From assembly GCF_900239935.1 (NCBI RefSeq), contig NZ_LT965928.1, positions 990,197-1,054,196 on the forward strand: a stretch of 64,000 bases of DNA. The letters run 5' to 3'. Below, piece by piece: positions 62,914 to 64,000 of the stretch. Under the pieces are notes generated by a model. The model ran no database searches, was not told the origin of the DNA, and saw only the letters and a program-made list of their open reading frames with translations. Origin of the DNA: Pseudoalteromonas carrageenovora IAM 12662 (GTDB taxonomy: Bacteria; Pseudomonadota; Gammaproteobacteria; Enterobacterales; Alteromonadaceae). The position numbers and the translations under genes were made by a program. The stretch's first letter is position 1, and each line of letters begins with the position of its first letter.

Positions 62914-63378
62914 TTAAAGACTGATTTGTCGGGTTGCGAGGTATTTTTCGTAATCTGGCAATGTACGCTCAAGTTCAGTATCCATTAGTGGTGAACTTAA
63001 TAGCATATCTGCACTTACTTCATTACACGCCACCGGAATATTCCAGACAGCCGCTAAACGTAGCAGTGCCTTGACATCTGGGTCATGTGGTTGCGATGCC
63101 AACGGATCCCAAAAAAACACTAATACATGAATTTCATGCTCAGCGATTTTTGCACCTAACTGTTGATCCCCACCCATTGGGCCACTTAATAGCTGAATTA
63201 CATCAAGCCCGGTGGTTTTTTCAATCAAATGTCCTGTAGTACCTGTGCCATAAAGAGTGTGTTTGCTAAGAGCGTTTTTGTGCTTTTCGCACCATAGTTT
63301 TAATGCGGCTTTTTTACCGTCATGGGCAACTAAGGCAATATTTTTATTTGCTGGTAACGACTGTGTTTTTTGTTCCAT
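62914..63378 (-). CDS. mgsA: Methylglyoxal synthase
   Basis: The 154-residue enzyme turns dihydroxyacetone phosphate into methylglyoxal and phosphate, a glycolytic bypass. Key features are [11 protein letters not shown] near the N terminus, TGTTG at residues 45-49, the catalytic Asp71 in [10 protein letters not shown] and His98 in [14 protein letters not shown]. It is full length for the family. It is convergent with yegD, 13 bases away. Cytoplasmic. Confidence 0.96.
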   Translation of the reverse strand: MEQKTQSLPANKNIALVAHDGKKAALKLWCEKHKNALSKHTLYGTGTTGHLIEKTTGLDVIQLLSGPMGGDQQLGAKIAEHEIHVLVFFWDPLASQPHDPDVKALLRLAAVWNIPVACNEVSADMLLSSPLMDTELERTLPDYEKYLATRQISL

Positions 63379-63420
63379 GCTGCATCTTATTATTAGTTAA
63401 GCAATACTAATTATTTGTAA

Positions 63421-64000
63421 TTAATATAATAAATTTATGGCAAGCGCAATAAACACTATACCGGAGACTCTATCAATCCAAAGCTGACTGTTTGGGTGAT
63501 TCCTAAAAAACTGGGCAATTTTATCGCCAAAATAAATATACGTGCAGTCAATCGGAAAAGCAAAAATAGGATAGAGCAAACCAAAAAAAGCGAGCTGAAA
63601 AGTAGCTGATGATAAAGTTGGATCTACAAATTGGGGTATAAACGCAATAAAAAACAATGCAACTTTAGGGTTTAACACTTCGGTCATCATGGCCTGAAAC
63701 ATCACGTTAGATTTTTTACTTGTACTAATGTGTGGTTTTTCTTTGCCAGCGCAGTCGGTTGTGGAAGTAGTGCGCTTTAATGTGTCCTTGATCATCATAA
63801 ACCCTAAATAACATAAGTAAGCAGCACCAGCATATTGCACCGCGCTATAGGCCGTGGCTGAGGCTTTTAACACTGCGCTTAAACCAATCACGGCAAAAAA
63901 GGTATGTACAACCCCACCTAAAGCAAAGCCAAAAGCACTTTGCATACCGGCCGCTCTGCCATTGGCAAAAGTTTGTGCCATCAAAAATGCATTTGATGGC
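63421..64000 (-). CDS. LysE family exporter, cut by the right window edge
   Basis: The frame is open to the edge: before the TTG at 63984 it reads PSNAFLMAQTFANGRAAGM, which matches the conserved PGPN-FLM entry of LysE transporters, so the true start lies outside the window and TTG 63984 is internal. The visible 190 or so residues have about five membrane segments and the NPKVALFFIAFIPQFVDP motif. LysE/RhtB carriers export amino acids or related metabolites. Substrate unknown. Confidence 0.92.
   Translation of the reverse strand, partial: PSNAFLMAQTFANGRAAGMQSAFGFALGGVVHTFFAVIGLSAVLKASATAYSAVQYAGAAYLCYLGFMMIKDTLKRTTSTTDCAGKEKPHISTSKKSNVMFQAMMTEVLNPKVALFFIAFIPQFVDPTLSSATFQLAFFGLLYPIFAFPIDCTYIYFGDKIAQFFRNHPNSQLWIDRVSGIVFIALAINLLY

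Overview
The window reads as chromosomal DNA of a low-GC marine gammaproteobacterium, most likely Pseudoalteromonas or a close Alteromonadales relative (inference from gene content). Pointers are the gammaproteobacterial housekeeping set (metH, hrpB, yghU, yegD, mgsA), three complete TonB-dependent receptors, many signal-peptide, Tat and lipoprotein products, and an AT-rich base composition with short AT-rich promoters. No rRNA, tRNA, CRISPR array, transposase or prophage gene is visible. Both ends cut genes: metH on the left and a LysE-type exporter on the right.

Left part (1-8.1 kb): the end of metH; a DUF3800 gene with foreign-looking arginine codons; a secreted unknown protein; a two-gene molybdenum hydroxylase (2Fe-2S subunit plus Tat-exported Moco subunit). 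Next comes a small islet (5.8-7.4 kb) enclosed by two identical 34-bp copies of a terminator. It encodes an M15 peptidoglycan peptidase without a signal peptide, translationally coupled to a small exported protein, which is the layout of an antibacterial effector and its periplasmic immunity protein. A CsbD-family stress protein follows.

Middle part (8.2-29 kb): hrpB, small exported proteins, a DUF1800/DUF1501 pair, a DUF1499 membrane protein, an alcohol dehydrogenase, an MFS exporter, a soluble PAS-PAS chemoreceptor, a copper receptor of the OprC/NosA type with the CxxxM and HxM copper ligands, an M20 dipeptidase, a porin-like barrel, an EAL phosphodiesterase with an N-terminal cysteine cluster, an OsmC protein, and a photolyase/cryptochrome coupled to a 46-residue DUF2256 zinc-finger-like protein.

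Sugar locus (28.9-35.8 kb): a PfkB sugar kinase and a TonB receptor, a ROK repressor that appears to lack an AUG start, and a divergent FucP-type symporter whose coding sequence begins with a (CA)9 tract. A 270-bp degraded copy of the receptor-tail/kinase-head junction lies beyond the kinase, recording an old partial tandem duplication. Together these genes would move a hexose across the outer membrane (receptor) and the inner membrane (symporter), phosphorylate it (kinase), and repress the set when sugar is absent (ROK).

Right part (35.9-64 kb): a flavin reductase; a four-gene operon of YHYH lipoprotein, Met/His-rich exported protein, histidine kinase and response regulator; a RIO kinase; an EF-hand/proline-rich pair; an FG-GAP protein; a GGDEF-EAL protein; yghU, rhomboid, DJ-1/PfpI, LysR, dienelactone hydrolase, GDPD, EamA, M3 peptidase and MscS genes; a third TonB receptor; a HAD phosphatase interrupted by one in-frame TAA; a periplasmic ATP-dependent DNA ligase; yegD; mgsA; and the cut LysE gene. 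The strongest candidates for something undescribed are the terminator-bounded peptidase islet and the YHYH two-component operon.
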